From Pirellula sp. (lineage in GTDB: Bacteria > Planctomycetota > Planctomycetia > Pirellulales > Pirellulaceae): DNA of 64,000 bases. Both the position numbers and the translations under genes were made by a program. The notes under the pieces were generated by a model. It did no database searches and had not been told where the DNA came from. It saw only the letters and a list, made by a program, of their open reading frames with translations. The stretch spans positions 1 through 64,000 of the forward strand of contig JAJTID010000097.1 of assembly GCA_021300155.1 (NCBI GenBank), in the 5' to 3' direction. This document shows positions 1 to 10,031 of this stretch, piece by piece. Within the stretch, counting starts at the first letter, position 1, and every line of letters starts with the position of its first letter.

Positions 1-107
1 GAGGGCGTAAGGAATCCACCGTGCGCATTGGGAATGAGTTGTGGTTTGCCATCCTGAAAGATGGCGCACAATGAATTGGTTGTTCCCAAGTCGATGCCAA
101 CGATCAT
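1..107 (-). CDS. Hsp70-family chaperone, N-terminal fragment (gene runs off the left edge)
   Basis: The reverse complement opens with ATG at 107 and reads [17 protein letters not shown], the phosphate-1 motif of the Hsp70 ATPase domain. The next residues, including LIPN and LTPS, resemble the HscC/DnaK-like branch. Only 35 codons are inside the window and the frame is open to the edge. Hsp70 proteins are cytoplasmic ATP-dependent chaperones. Nucleotide-binding and substrate domains cannot be checked here. The ORF track missed this gene because it is cut by the window border. Choice between DnaK and HscC is inference. Confidence 0.85.
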   Translation of the reverse strand, partial: MIVGIDLGTTNSLCAIFQDGKPQLIPNAHGGFLTP

Positions 108-139
108 CCAACAAAAACCCTTCGAGCATGAATGCGATC

Positions 140-240
140 AACCTTCAACGTACGAGAGATACGTCGGTAAGCAATACCATACCCGAGGATTGTAATCCCT
201 GTACACAGGCGGTCGTGAATTCCAAGAACAAGGTATGGCG
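140..240 (-). pseudogene. 3'-end remnant of an ABC-2 type permease gene
   Basis: Bases 140-207 match the 3' end of the permease gene at 32870-32937 with 9 differences in 68 bases by eye. Read on the minus strand the remnant gives LCTGITILGYGIAYRR, against LCAGITLLGYGIAYRR in the intact gene. Most differences are at silent positions, so it diverged while coding. One T is missing where the intact gene has its stop, and no permease-like sequence is recognisable further upstream. It is a decayed paralogue or a duplicated tail. The right-hand border is approximate. Confidence 0.6.
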
Positions 241-312
241 TCTTGAAGCCGAGGCTTCGTGCAAACAAACCAGGGTTTAGTCGACTACAGAACTGTTTCG
301 TCGTCTACAGAA

Positions 313-747
313 CTATCGGCTCGGTCCAATACGATTCATCTTTATTGCTCCGATATCCTTGGCCGCGTTAAACGAACCTTGCAATGTCGAGCCACTTGAA
401 ATCGCATGCATGGTGTAACTACCGAGCAAGGGTCCTAACGGCTTGCTGGCCGACAAGTGGACGTTGCCAAACTCGTCGTAGCGAGGGTGTAGTTGCACCT
501 TGTACGTGAAGGGAATGACGACAGCGAAGCGACCGCTGAAACGAGCTTGATAGGACCCGTCCTGGGACTGGCGAATGTTAGCTCGCATTGGACCACGGTG
601 ACCTGTGGATTGACTTGTCCACTCCCCTTTCCATCGTCCGGTCGGATCAGATGCGACGGCGATGGATGGAGTGAGGAAACTCGATACAGTCAGGAAAAGC
701 GTAACCAGGGAGAAACCGAGAGCGTGATTTGTTCGATGTAATGACAT
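313..747 (-). CDS. small secreted protein of unknown function
   Basis: This encodes 144 residues. An N-terminal signal peptide covers about residues 1-32 (hydrophobic core GFSLVTLFLTVSSFL, then SIAVA before the mature part). The mature part is short and probably beta-rich, with a GRWKGEW start, conserved-looking aromatic residues and several glycines, which suggests a small beta-barrel or sandwich exported from the cell. I do not recognise a family with a known function. It lies 5 bases downstream of the DUF1080 gene on the same strand, so the two are probably co-transcribed. Confidence 0.7.
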   Translation of the reverse strand: MSLHRTNHALGFSLVTLFLTVSSFLTPSIAVASDPTGRWKGEWTSQSTGHRGPMRANIRQSQDGSYQARFSGRFAVVIPFTYKVQLHPRYDEFGNVHLSASKPLGPLLGSYTMHAISSGSTLQGSFNAAKDIGAIKMNRIGPSR

Positions 748-752
748 GATGA

Positions 753-1550
753 TTACGATTTAGGTTGGTAGTGAATGGCCAAGTCATCCAGTGGAACTAT
801 CCAAACATTGCGAAACTGAGCAGGGCTGCCATGATCTTGAAGAAACAATGGTCCGACCTGTTTTGACTTTAGTTGAGGTATGATCTCTTTCAAGTACGGA
901 GTTGTTCCATATCGGAACGGATGGTAGACCGAGCGTGGTTCTTCGAATCGGGTGTTGTCTTGAACTTTTTTCCCGTTGAGCCAAGCGGTGATGGACCCCG
1001 GTTCTGTGATCTTCCCGTCAGCATCTCTTCTCGGTGCACGATATCGGATGTCGTAAACCTGCCATTCTCCGGCAGGGCGAGCAGCGTTGACGAGCGGCTT
1101 CTCGAATCCATAGATGGAACCTTCGTCGTGATGCGATAGATCTTTGTCTGCTTTCTCGTGACTATTGAGGATTTGCATTTCGTAGTGGCCGTGAATGTAA
1201 ACGCCGCTATTTCCTTGATTCTTTGGAGAAACCTTGAACTCCACGTGGATATCCGCGTCGCGAAAATGCCATTTTGAGACGACATGATTTTGATTGCCTC
1301 CGTCTGCTGGCGATGAAGTTATCGCACCTTTCTCGAAAGGCCAATTCGGCTTGTCGCCACTCATGCTCAAGAATTCATGGTCCGTGGATTCGCCGAGTAG
1401 AACTTTCGCGTTGGCGGGCGGTTTCACAGGAATCTTCGATTGGTCCGGTTTGAATTCCTCTTGGGCGATCGCGTGTGGGATCCGAATGAAGAAGGAGCTC
1501 GCGCAAAGGGTAAACAATGCGAATCGGAAAGTAAGTCGGTGTTTGCGCAT
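753..1550 (-). CDS. DUF1080 (3-keto-disaccharide hydrolase-like) secreted protein
   Basis: With the start placed at ATG 1550 the protein has 265 residues and a signal peptide (MRKHRLTFRFALFTLCASSFF, cleavage near AIAQ). The ORF track start at 1628 adds 26 residues that would bury this signal. The mature part has the DUF1080 concanavalin-like fold signature: WHFRDADIHVEFK, NSGVYIHGHYEMQILNS and GEWQVYDIRYRAPR. This domain is very abundant in planctomycetes and some members act on 3-keto-glycosides. Substrate here is unknown. It is followed 5 bases later by the small secreted protein. Confidence 0.85.
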   Translation of the reverse strand: MRKHRLTFRFALFTLCASSFFIRIPHAIAQEEFKPDQSKIPVKPPANAKVLLGESTDHEFLSMSGDKPNWPFEKGAITSSPADGGNQNHVVSKWHFRDADIHVEFKVSPKNQGNSGVYIHGHYEMQILNSHEKADKDLSHHDEGSIYGFEKPLVNAARPAGEWQVYDIRYRAPRRDADGKITEPGSITAWLNGKKVQDNTRFEEPRSVYHPFRYGTTPYLKEIIPQLKSKQVGPLFLQDHGSPAQFRNVWIVPLDDLAIHYQPKS

Positions 1551-1731
1551 TCTGGAGAGATGATTCGAATAATTAAGGGATGGAATGCGTGATCCGGTAG
1601 GTCGCCGGAGCACTGTCACTATCTCCATAGTGTAGTCGATCTTGGAGCGAACTCGGCTAGAAGGTAGGCCAGAATCCGATACACTCAGGCAATTCGATTG
1701 ACCTTTTCATTTCAACGATTTCTAAATTTCC

Positions 1732-3240
1732 ATGGCTGCCAAGACCGCGATTTCACCAACACGTGCCGAAGATTACCCAGAATGGTACCAACAGGTCATT
1801 AAGGGGGCCGACTTGGCCGAAAACTCCCCTGTTCGCGGCTGTATGGTGATCAAGCCTTGGGGATATGCCCTTTGGGAGAACATGCAACGGGCGTTGGATC
1901 GCATGTTCAAGGAGACAGGGCATCAGAACGCATATTTTCCTCTTTTTATCCCGATGAGCTTCCTGGAAAAGGAAGCGGAACATGTGGAGGGGTTTGCTAA
2001 GGAATGTGCGGTTGTCACGCATCACCGACTTGAGCCAGACGGAAAGGGCGGATTGAGACCAGCCGGTCCGCTTGAAGAGCCGCTGATTGTTCGACCGACG
2101 AGCGAGACCATCATCGGTGCATCTTATGCAAAATGGGTTCAGTCATATCGCGACCTCCCAATTTTGATCAATCAATGGGCCAATGTGGTTCGTTGGGAGA
2201 TGCGAACACGATTGTTTTTACGCACCGCAGAGTTCTTGTGGCAAGAGGGACACACAGTACATGCCACGGCAGAAGAAGCGATGGAAGAGACGCGTCGGAT
2301 GCTCGACGTTTATGCAGACTTTGCTGAAAACTACATGGCCATGCCAGTGATTAAAGGAGAGAAGACGGCTGGCGAACGATTTCCTGGCGCCGTCAATACG
2401 TATTCGATCGAAGCCATGATGCAAGACGGGAAAGCGTTGCAAGCTGGCACCTCTCATTTTCTAGGACAGAATTTTTCGAAGGCACAAGAGATCAAGTTTC
2501 AAGATCAGAATGGTGAAGTGGCGTTTGCATGGACTACGTCGTGGGGTGTTTCGACTCGACTGGTCGGAGCGTTGATCATGTCCCATTCGGATGACGATGG
2601 ATTTGTGTTACCGCCTCGATTGGCACCAACACATGCCGTCATTATGCCGATCTACCGAGATGACGCGCAACGCGGTGAGGTGCTCGCCTATTGCCAATCG
2701 CTGCGCAAGGAGTTGATGGCACAGACTTTCGGAGACGAGAAGGTACGTGTTGATATCGATGATCGCGACCTTCGCGGTGGTGAGAAAAAGTGGTATCACG
2801 TCAAGCGAGGAGTGCCTCTTCGAATCGAAGTCGGGCCGAAAGATCTTGCAGCGAACGGCGCTTTTGTTGCTCGACGCGATACGAATCAATCTCAAGGGAT
2901 GTCGCGTAATGAACTCGTTAGCAACATCGCATCGATGCTTGCGGATATCCAGAAATGTCTCTTCGATAGAGCGTTGAAGATGCGAACGGAGCGAACCGTC
3001 GAGATTCAGACGGAGAAGGAGTTTCGCAAATACTTTGCAGGTGGCGAAGAAACAGGCAAACTCACTTCGGGCGGCTTTGCAAAGTGCTGGTTTTCGAGCG
3101 AGGCCGAAGTTCAACCTTTGTTGGACGAGCTAAAGGTTACGATCCGATGCATCCCACTCGACGGCCCCAAAGCAAGTGGCAAGTGCTTCCTCACAGGTAA
3201 AGACACCAACACTCAGGCTGTCTTTGCTAAGTCATACTGA
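1732..3240 (+). CDS. proS: prolyl-tRNA synthetase, eukaryote/archaeal-like type
   Basis: This encodes 502 residues, the usual size for the ProRS type that lacks the bacterial editing insertion. Class II motifs are visible: motif 2 region RPTSETIIGASYAKWV followed by NQWANVVRWEMRTRLFLRTAEFLWQEGHT, and the QAGTSHFLGQNF active-site segment. The anticodon-binding domain follows after about residue 290, and the protein ends in a C-terminal zinc-domain-like part closing with KSY, as this type does. It charges tRNA-Pro in the cytoplasm. Its 3' end overlaps the convergent glycosyltransferase gene by 9 bases. Confidence 0.96.
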   Translation: MAAKTAISPTRAEDYPEWYQQVIKGADLAENSPVRGCMVIKPWGYALWENMQRALDRMFKETGHQNAYFPLFIPMSFLEKEAEHVEGFAKECAVVTHHRLEPDGKGGLRPAGPLEEPLIVRPTSETIIGASYAKWVQSYRDLPILINQWANVVRWEMRTRLFLRTAEFLWQEGHTVHATAEEAMEETRRMLDVYADFAENYMAMPVIKGEKTAGERFPGAVNTYSIEAMMQDGKALQAGTSHFLGQNFSKAQEIKFQDQNGEVAFAWTTSWGVSTRLVGALIMSHSDDDGFVLPPRLAPTHAVIMPIYRDDAQRGEVLAYCQSLRKELMAQTFGDEKVRVDIDDRDLRGGEKKWYHVKRGVPLRIEVGPKDLAANGAFVARRDTNQSQGMSRNELVSNIASMLADIQKCLFDRALKMRTERTVEIQTEKEFRKYFAGGEETGKLTSGGFAKCWFSSEAEVQPLLDELKVTIRCIPLDGPKASGKCFLTGKDTNTQAVFAKSY

Positions 3241-4473
3241 GACAGATGATGTGTTTTGTCGAGTTGTAGGATTCGTGGCAGGGCTTGGCTTTGGCGACGA
3301 GTCGATCCAATCGATGCAGTCGCGATGAATGAATCGCAAGAGACACATCGCATTGCGAGCGTATCTCGGCGCCAACCGCTTTGGATCCTTGAGCATTCGA
3401 TACAGCCATTCACAACCAAGCTTCTGCCAAAGTCTGGGAGCTCGCTGTGCGTTTCCTGCGACAAAGTCAAACGAAGCACCTACTTGGATGGAAAGCGGGA
3501 CGTTGAGTCTCTGAAGATTATCTTCGATCCAATACTCACCCTTGGGTTGGCCAAGAGCCACAAGCAGCACGTCGGGTTTGGCTTGTTGGATCTGAGCAAT
3601 TTGCATTTGCACTTCTGCATCACTGGTTGCGTGAAACGGTGGGCATTGTACCCCAACGATATTGCAACCTGGGTAAAGCCGAGACAATTCACTTGCTGCT
3701 TTGGCTGCGACTCCTTCGGCGGCACCGTAGAGATAAAGCCGTAGCTTTGACTGGGCGCTTCGTTCTGCAAGCCGATAGATTAGATCAGAGCCAGTCACGC
3801 GTTCTGGAAGTGGATTCTTGTTGCACTTGCTGCGCCAGAGAATCGGCATACCATCGCAAAGGACCAATGCAGCTTTGCCTGTAAACTCCCGCAATCGCGT
3901 ATGCTGAGCACACAGCATCGCGTAATTCAAGTTGGCAGTAACGGCAAAGGTCGGTCGCCGATTTTGTACAATCTGTTCAATACGATCCAATGTCTGTTGC
4001 ATGTCGACACAATGAAAATCCAGCCCCCAAAGTGAGGAGATTGGAAGCTCGGGCAAAGCTCGTTGGCCCGAGGGCCGTTCGCTAAGCGGCTCGCTCTCTT
4101 CAGTCTGGCTTGCTGGACCGTCTGTAGTTAGCGCCTTCGCCCGAATCGCCAAATCGGCTTCGAACGAATCGAGAGCAGTGCTCAAGCGATGGATTGACCT
4201 AGCGACGAGGACTTCTTCGATAGCTACCGCTTGAATATTGCCCATGGTGGATGGTTTTTGTGATGCAGGCTTCGCAGACTCAGAAAGCACTTCGGCTAAC
4301 GCAGATCGATCACTCCATGCAAATTCTGCCAACACAGAGTTCTGAACGGTCATAGAGTTCGTTGCCGAATTCTTAGGGAGTACGCCCTCCGGAGAGCTGG
4401 TTGGCACTTTGGGAAAGTAGCCCCCCGGCTCGCGGGCAGGTAAAGGGGGAGACGCGTTCGATTGAGATGCCAT
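3232..4473 (-). CDS. WecG/TagA/CpsF family (GT26) glycosyltransferase
   Basis: The C-terminal ~250 residues are a clear GT26 domain: VDMQQTLDRIEQIV, the TANLNYAMLC segment, LCDGMPILWRSK, RVTGSDLIYRLAE, LYLYGAAEGVA, LLVALGQPKGE and a GASFDFVAG block near the end. GT26 enzymes add N-acetylmannosaminuronic acid or similar sugars to lipid-linked intermediates for surface polysaccharide. I chose ATG 4473 (414 residues), since the longer 484-residue ORF reads into the upstream ABC gene. Even so there is an N-terminal extension of about 155 residues that is Ser/Pro-rich and looks disordered. It is last in a three-gene minus-strand cluster. Confidence 0.85.
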   Translation of the reverse strand: MASQSNASPPLPAREPGGYFPKVPTSSPEGVLPKNSATNSMTVQNSVLAEFAWSDRSALAEVLSESAKPASQKPSTMGNIQAVAIEEVLVARSIHRLSTALDSFEADLAIRAKALTTDGPASQTEESEPLSERPSGQRALPELPISSLWGLDFHCVDMQQTLDRIEQIVQNRRPTFAVTANLNYAMLCAQHTRLREFTGKAALVLCDGMPILWRSKCNKNPLPERVTGSDLIYRLAERSAQSKLRLYLYGAAEGVAAKAASELSRLYPGCNIVGVQCPPFHATSDAEVQMQIAQIQQAKPDVLLVALGQPKGEYWIEDNLQRLNVPLSIQVGASFDFVAGNAQRAPRLWQKLGCEWLYRMLKDPKRLAPRYARNAMCLLRFIHRDCIDWIDSSPKPSPATNPTTRQNTSSVSV

Positions 4474-4640
4474 ATACCATCGTGAAGGTAAGTGATCTAT
4501 GTGCACTTGGTTGCGATTGACACTGGTCAGCCGCTTGACGATGGTGAACCGTAGCTCGTCAATTCGGAGAGAGCAAATCCGGAATCGGTCTACTCGTGTA
4601 TGAAGAGTCTGTTTGTATGGATTGTGACGGCAAGAACATC

Positions 4641-5444
4641 TTAAGCCAATCGCGCCGACCAACGTTGTTGCATCCGCGCTGAACAAACGGGATGTTCAAA
4701 CAAACGGGAAAGATTATCTGCCGAGAATGCTTTCTCTGGTGATCCATCAAAAAACAGTTTTCCTCGACAAAGACAAACAACTCTTTGCACCTGCGGTATC
4801 ACTTCCTCTAGATGATGCGTGACGAGAATGATTTGGATACCTTCGTCTGTCATCGCTTCTATCTTTCGCATCAATCGCTCGCGAGCGAGCAGGTCGAGCC
4901 CAGCTGTTGGTTCATCCAGCAGCAGGGCTTGGGGGGTTCTGACCATCGCGCGAGCGAGCATGACACGTCTTCGTTCGCCTGTGGACATCCACGCGACTCG
5001 ATGTTGACTCGATAGATGAATTTCAAAAAAATCGAGCCAGCGTGAAGCCTCACTTTTCATTGCTTCGGTGACATCTTCGTCTGGCAGTTCTAATTCGCTC
5101 GAAGTGAAGCCCGTGAGTACGGCCTCCAGAGGAGAGAGTCGTCCGCTTCTTCCTGTTGTGAAATGGTGATCGATCTCGGAACTTACAAAGCCTAGGTGTG
5201 CGCGAAGATCCCAGACATTCCACTCTTCTCGTCCCAAGATAGTTACTCGCCCAGCGTTATCCGAAACAGCTGATGGATAAAAGAACCGCATCAACAATTT
5301 GAGGAACGTTGATTTGCCCGATCCATTGGGCCCGAAGATACAACAATGTTCGGTCGTCACAACGCGAAGCGAAGGAATCTCAAGAATCCTGTTGCTGTTT
5401 CTCTCAACGATGACGTTCGAAAGCTCAAGCAGACAGTCCGACAT
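4641..5444 (-). CDS. ABC transporter ATP-binding protein, no partner permease nearby
   Basis: This encodes 267 residues forming one ABC ATPase domain: Walker A GPNGSGKST near residue 38, signature STGERRR (in place of LSGGQ) near 151, Walker B ALLLDEP near 172, and the H-loop in VTHHLEE. There is no transmembrane segment. The start ATG overlaps the stop of the hydrolase gene by one base (TGATG), so translation is probably coupled. No permease gene is adjacent, so it may work with a distant permease or in a non-transport role, as ModF-like ATPases do. Specificity cannot be told. Confidence 0.88.
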   Translation of the reverse strand: MSDCLLELSNVIVERNSNRILEIPSLRVVTTEHCCIFGPNGSGKSTFLKLLMRFFYPSAVSDNAGRVTILGREEWNVWDLRAHLGFVSSEIDHHFTTGRSGRLSPLEAVLTGFTSSELELPDEDVTEAMKSEASRWLDFFEIHLSSQHRVAWMSTGERRRVMLARAMVRTPQALLLDEPTAGLDLLARERLMRKIEAMTDEGIQIILVTHHLEEVIPQVQRVVCLCRGKLFFDGSPEKAFSADNLSRLFEHPVCSARMQQRWSARLA

Positions 5445-6403
5445 CAGTTGACGCCAAAGGGGCCTACCAAGTGGTCACGATTGGATTCTGGCTCTAGGCT
5501 GATTTCTGAATTAGTGACGATGCCCATCATAAATCGGTTGGCAACTGCAAGCATCGATGTCGAAAGCTCATCTGCTTCGCCAAACAAATCTTCTTCGCTC
5601 CATAACGTACTGAATCGATAATTGAGTCCAGCTCGATGCGAGAACCTCATTGCATTCTGCAAATCCGAGTGGCTACAAAGCGATGAGCCAAGTCGATGAG
5701 AAAACAAAACGGGTAAGTGACGGGAGGATTTCCAGTTTGACAATGCGCCACCGAGTCTCGGCATCGCCCCGCTCAACGAGACAACACCAGCCACCATAGT
5801 TGAGTATTGAAGTCCAATCCACTGCGCTACGGTTCCGCCCAATCCGAAACCGGCGAGGAAAACACGATCAGTCTGAACGGGAAGCAAATCGATCGCGCTG
5901 GAAATGCAATCGCAAACAGCTTCTTCTGCGAAAGCAAAGTCCGATTTCGAATTGCCCCATTGAAACAATCGTTGCTTTGTCCCGGATCGAATATTCGCTC
6001 GCGGCGCAACGGCGATGTAGTTCTGATCACTCAGCGATTCCATGACGGAATCTAATTCCATCTCGCTGCTAGCTCCGCTGTGAAGCCAAACAACCAAGGG
6101 ATAGTTGTACGATGGTGTAAAGTTGTGCGGAAGAAAAAGACGATGGGGAAACTCTGTGTCGAGAAACAAATCGTCCGCTAAACGTCGGGCTGCTTCTGCA
6201 TGGTTTCTGTAGGTCCCGCTGGAATAGTTGGAAACCATCGTCGCTGGAGATTCGTCATGAGTAGCCATTTCATTTGAAGATGCCAGCAGAGCGGGGATTC
6301 GATGCATCAAGTAATTCCTGTGAGAGCCGGATAGGAGTTGACGAGGTTGCTCGCAGTCGATGGGCAAGTCGAAGTTGTAGGCCATCAAAACTCGATGCGT
6401 CAA
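5444..6403 (-). CDS. alpha/beta-hydrolase-like protein with missing nucleophile serine
   Basis: This encodes 319 residues and resembles the phospholipase/carboxylesterase and PHB-depolymerase-like hydrolases. YNYPLVVWLHSGAS carries the oxyanion-loop region, and residues 175-200 (DRVFLAGFGLGGTVAQW) form the nucleophile elbow. The elbow motif G-x-S-x-G reads G-F-G-L-G, so serine is replaced by glycine; codons were checked on the minus strand (GGT TTC GGA TTG GGC). The protein is therefore probably catalytically dead or uses another nucleophile. No signal peptide is obvious. The stop overlaps the ABC ATPase start. Confidence 0.75.
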   Translation of the reverse strand: MTHRVLMAYNFDLPIDCEQPRQLLSGSHRNYLMHRIPALLASSNEMATHDESPATMVSNYSSGTYRNHAEAARRLADDLFLDTEFPHRLFLPHNFTPSYNYPLVVWLHSGASSEMELDSVMESLSDQNYIAVAPRANIRSGTKQRLFQWGNSKSDFAFAEEAVCDCISSAIDLLPVQTDRVFLAGFGLGGTVAQWIGLQYSTMVAGVVSLSGAMPRLGGALSNWKSSRHLPVLFSHRLGSSLCSHSDLQNAMRFSHRAGLNYRFSTLWSEEDLFGEADELSTSMLAVANRFMMGIVTNSEISLEPESNRDHLVGPFGVN

Positions 6404-6470
6404 TGGCGTCTAGGTCCATAATTCGGCCGATCTCAGGACCCGCCGCAATGCTTGCATTAAAACGTGACGG

Positions 6471-7975
<1,505 letters not shown>

Positions 7976-8272
7976 TGCTTTGCGATGGGCAAATATGGCA
8001 AATAAAAGTGCATTATGCGGAAATGCCGTTTGGAAATATTTCGGCGTTCTGCCAACCAACCACGGGTAGCTCTCGCCCCCTTAATAGCTAGCTATTGCGA
8101 GTAAGGAGGATCGTGCAGGCAGACAAACGCGAATTCCCTGCGAACCACGCGAGAAATTTTTGTTAATAATCAGTTGAACGAATTCAGCGTATTGATACTC
8201 TGATGATTCCAGTGCCCCTATTTGTTGGCCGCTCTGGCTTAGATCTTTTACATTTAGACTTTGGGGATTTGT
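7976..8272. other. intergenic region with a perfect 14-base palindrome and a possible 17-codon leader ORF
   Basis: Between the YjbQ-like gene and the DUF1559 gene lies a perfect 14-base palindrome, AATAGCTAGCTATT, at 8083-8096. CTCGC (8072-8076) and GCGAG (8097-8101) flank it and could lengthen the stem with a bulge. No T-run follows, so it is not a classical terminator. Directly after it is AAGGAGG followed by a GTG at 8113, opening a 17-codon frame that stops at 8166. No other feature was seen. Confidence 0.4.
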
Positions 8273-9373
8273 ATGCGTTCGTACCGACGTTTGCGTCCGG
8301 GCTTCACACTAGTGGAGCTGTTGGTGGTCATTGCGATCATTGGCATTCTTGTGGGATTGCTACTTCCAGCCGTTCAGGCGGCTCGTGAGGCAGCCCGCCG
8401 CATGGCTTGCTCCAACAACATTCGCCAGTTGGGCTTAGCGATTCACAACTTTGAGTCTGCTCACAAAAGGCTTCCACCGTCGAGCGTAAACAATCCAGGG
8501 GCTGCAGATCGCCCGGATCTTTCTCAGTTTTTAAAGGCTGGGCGTCCTGGAACAGCTGGGAGTGATTATGCGACAGGCTGTTTCCTCGGAACCATTTTGC
8601 CTTTCTTGGAGCAGCAGAATGTTCTGAATGCTGGTGGTGGCTACAACGTTCGCTTGGATTGGTATGATCCCGTCAACCGTCCTGCTGCGAGTTCGCTGAT
8701 CCCGACATACTTCTGCCCATCGAATCCACGCGGTGAGCGTTTTCTAGATACAACTCGGCTAGTGACGGCCGATCGGTCGTTATTTGCCGCGGGTGGCGAT
8801 TGGCGCCCCGCGTTAACGGACTACATGGCTGTTAATCGCGCCAACAACAGAACCGTAGCTTGGAACGCATTAACAGCAAGCAATCCAGCTTACCCAGGCG
8901 ATGATGCGACTAGAGGAATACTACGCACAAACGGTTTTTCCAAGTTCTCGGTAGCTTCCGACGGTCTTAGCAATACCATCATGATTGCAGAAGCGGCAGC
9001 ACGGCCAGCACGTTATGAAATGGGGGTCATGTTGCAGGATTATGCGTCGGGTGGTTACCCGCCGGGAACCACGACTGGTTACATGAATGGTCCATGGGCG
9101 CATTCGGGCAACGATATTGCCGTAGATGGTTCGCAAGTCACTGTAGCCGGCACGATCCGACGGGCGACCACGTTCGATGGCACGAACTTGACAGCTCCAC
9201 GATGTTCCATCAATTGTTCCAATCAGGGAGAGATTTATGCATTTCACACTGGCGGGGCGAATGCTGTTCTCGGCGACGCATCCACGCACTTTTTGTCTGC
9301 ATCGATGGATCTTCGGGTGTTGATGCTTTTGTGCTCTAGAGGCGATGGTACCCCAGTCTCGATCGAGCAGTAG
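8273..9373 (+). CDS. DUF1559 protein with type IV pilin-like N-terminus
   Basis: This encodes 366 residues from ATG 8273, which has GGGGA at 8263-8267. The N-terminus [28 protein letters not shown] is a class III signal: prepilin peptidase would cut after the glycine, leaving the F/E5 helix. The following [26 protein letters not shown] is the typical DUF1559 start. The C-terminal part contains the family's usual [14 protein letters not shown]-type block before the end. Planctomycetes carry dozens of these pseudopilin-like exported proteins; their function is not established. It stands alone, convergent with the PepSY-type gene. Confidence 0.93.
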   Translation: MRSYRRLRPGFTLVELLVVIAIIGILVGLLLPAVQAAREAARRMACSNNIRQLGLAIHNFESAHKRLPPSSVNNPGAADRPDLSQFLKAGRPGTAGSDYATGCFLGTILPFLEQQNVLNAGGGYNVRLDWYDPVNRPAASSLIPTYFCPSNPRGERFLDTTRLVTADRSLFAAGGDWRPALTDYMAVNRANNRTVAWNALTASNPAYPGDDATRGILRTNGFSKFSVASDGLSNTIMIAEAAARPARYEMGVMLQDYASGGYPPGTTTGYMNGPWAHSGNDIAVDGSQVTVAGTIRRATTFDGTNLTAPRCSINCSNQGEIYAFHTGGANAVLGDASTHFLSASMDLRVLMLLCSRGDGTPVSIEQ

Positions 9374-9435
9374 CGGAACGAGATTTCGGTGGCATTTTTG
9401 AAGCGTCATCCTAGTCCCGTGTGAATTGTTCCTTC

Positions 9436-9465
9436 AAGAGGTGGTGAATGAACCAACTCTTTTCG
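9436..9465. terminator. possible terminator between convergent genes
   Basis: AAGAG-G-TGGT (9436-9445) can pair with ACCA-A-CTCTT (9452-9461) across a six-base loop with one mismatch, and TTTTCGTTTC follows. It sits between the stops of the DUF1559 gene and the PepSY-type gene. The stem is imperfect and the T-run short, so this is tentative. Confidence 0.35.
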
Positions 9466-9488
9466 TTTCAATTTCCATTGAGAACGAC

Positions 9489-10031
9489 TCAAGCAGCGGA
9501 TTTGCTCGTTTGTCGGTTTCGAATGCGTTGTTTCTTCCATTTGGCTTGAAAAGGAAGCCAGAACATCCATAGTCCGGTAATCCAGAGCACCAACAAGCCG
9601 ATTGCTGCGGGCAGGAACACTCCGAGCTTTGTCCAGTCGCCTGCGAAGTAGGAGCCATCATGTACGGATTCGATCCAGTCTGATCTTCGGGTGGCCGTTT
9701 GAAGCACCTCTCCTGTGTCGGTATCCATTTGAATCTCGACATCCGAGTTCATTGATAGTTTCGCGATACCTTTGCTGGGACGGATATCGATTCGCTTGAT
9801 ATCCGTCCAAGTAGCCGCTTCAAATCCCTTGATTTTCCTTACGTTGCTGAGCATTGATTCAAAGGGAATCGATGGAACGGCGCTCAACCCTTTCATCTCC
9901 GTAGGTTGAACCCAGCCCCATTGTTTCTTTACTTGCAATAAAACACCACTCATGGTGATGATCAGAATTGGGATGGCAAGAAATGGAGTGAGCCAATAAT
10001 GAATTCTGCGATTGGCAATATTGAATTTCAT
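9489..10031 (-). CDS. PepSY-associated transmembrane protein
   Basis: This encodes 180 residues from ATG 10031 (MKFNIANRRIHYWLTP). The ORF track start at 10121 adds 30 polar residues with no family likeness. There are two transmembrane segments, one near residues 13-33 (FLAIPILIITMSGVLLQV) and one near 140-165 (GVFLPAAIGLLVLWITGLWMFWLPF). Between them is an exported PepSY-like loop (AKLSMNSDVEIQMDTDTGEVLQ). The NRRIHYWL-and-GLLVLWITG pattern is that of small PepSY-TM proteins in planctomycetes. Role unknown; larger relatives include ferric reductase-like membrane proteins. Confidence 0.75.
   Translation of the reverse strand: MKFNIANRRIHYWLTPFLAIPILIITMSGVLLQVKKQWGWVQPTEMKGLSAVPSIPFESMLSNVRKIKGFEAATWTDIKRIDIRPSKGIAKLSMNSDVEIQMDTDTGEVLQTATRRSDWIESVHDGSYFAGDWTKLGVFLPAAIGLLVLWITGLWMFWLPFQAKWKKQRIRNRQTSKSAA

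Noticed and set aside
41-280. Plus-strand ORF at the left end
   Set aside because: It is antisense to the Hsp70 start and to the permease remnant, and shows no family likeness.
3256-3744. 162-codon plus-strand ORF inside the GT26 gene
   Set aside because: It is a shadow of the GT26 reading frame, which has clear family motifs.
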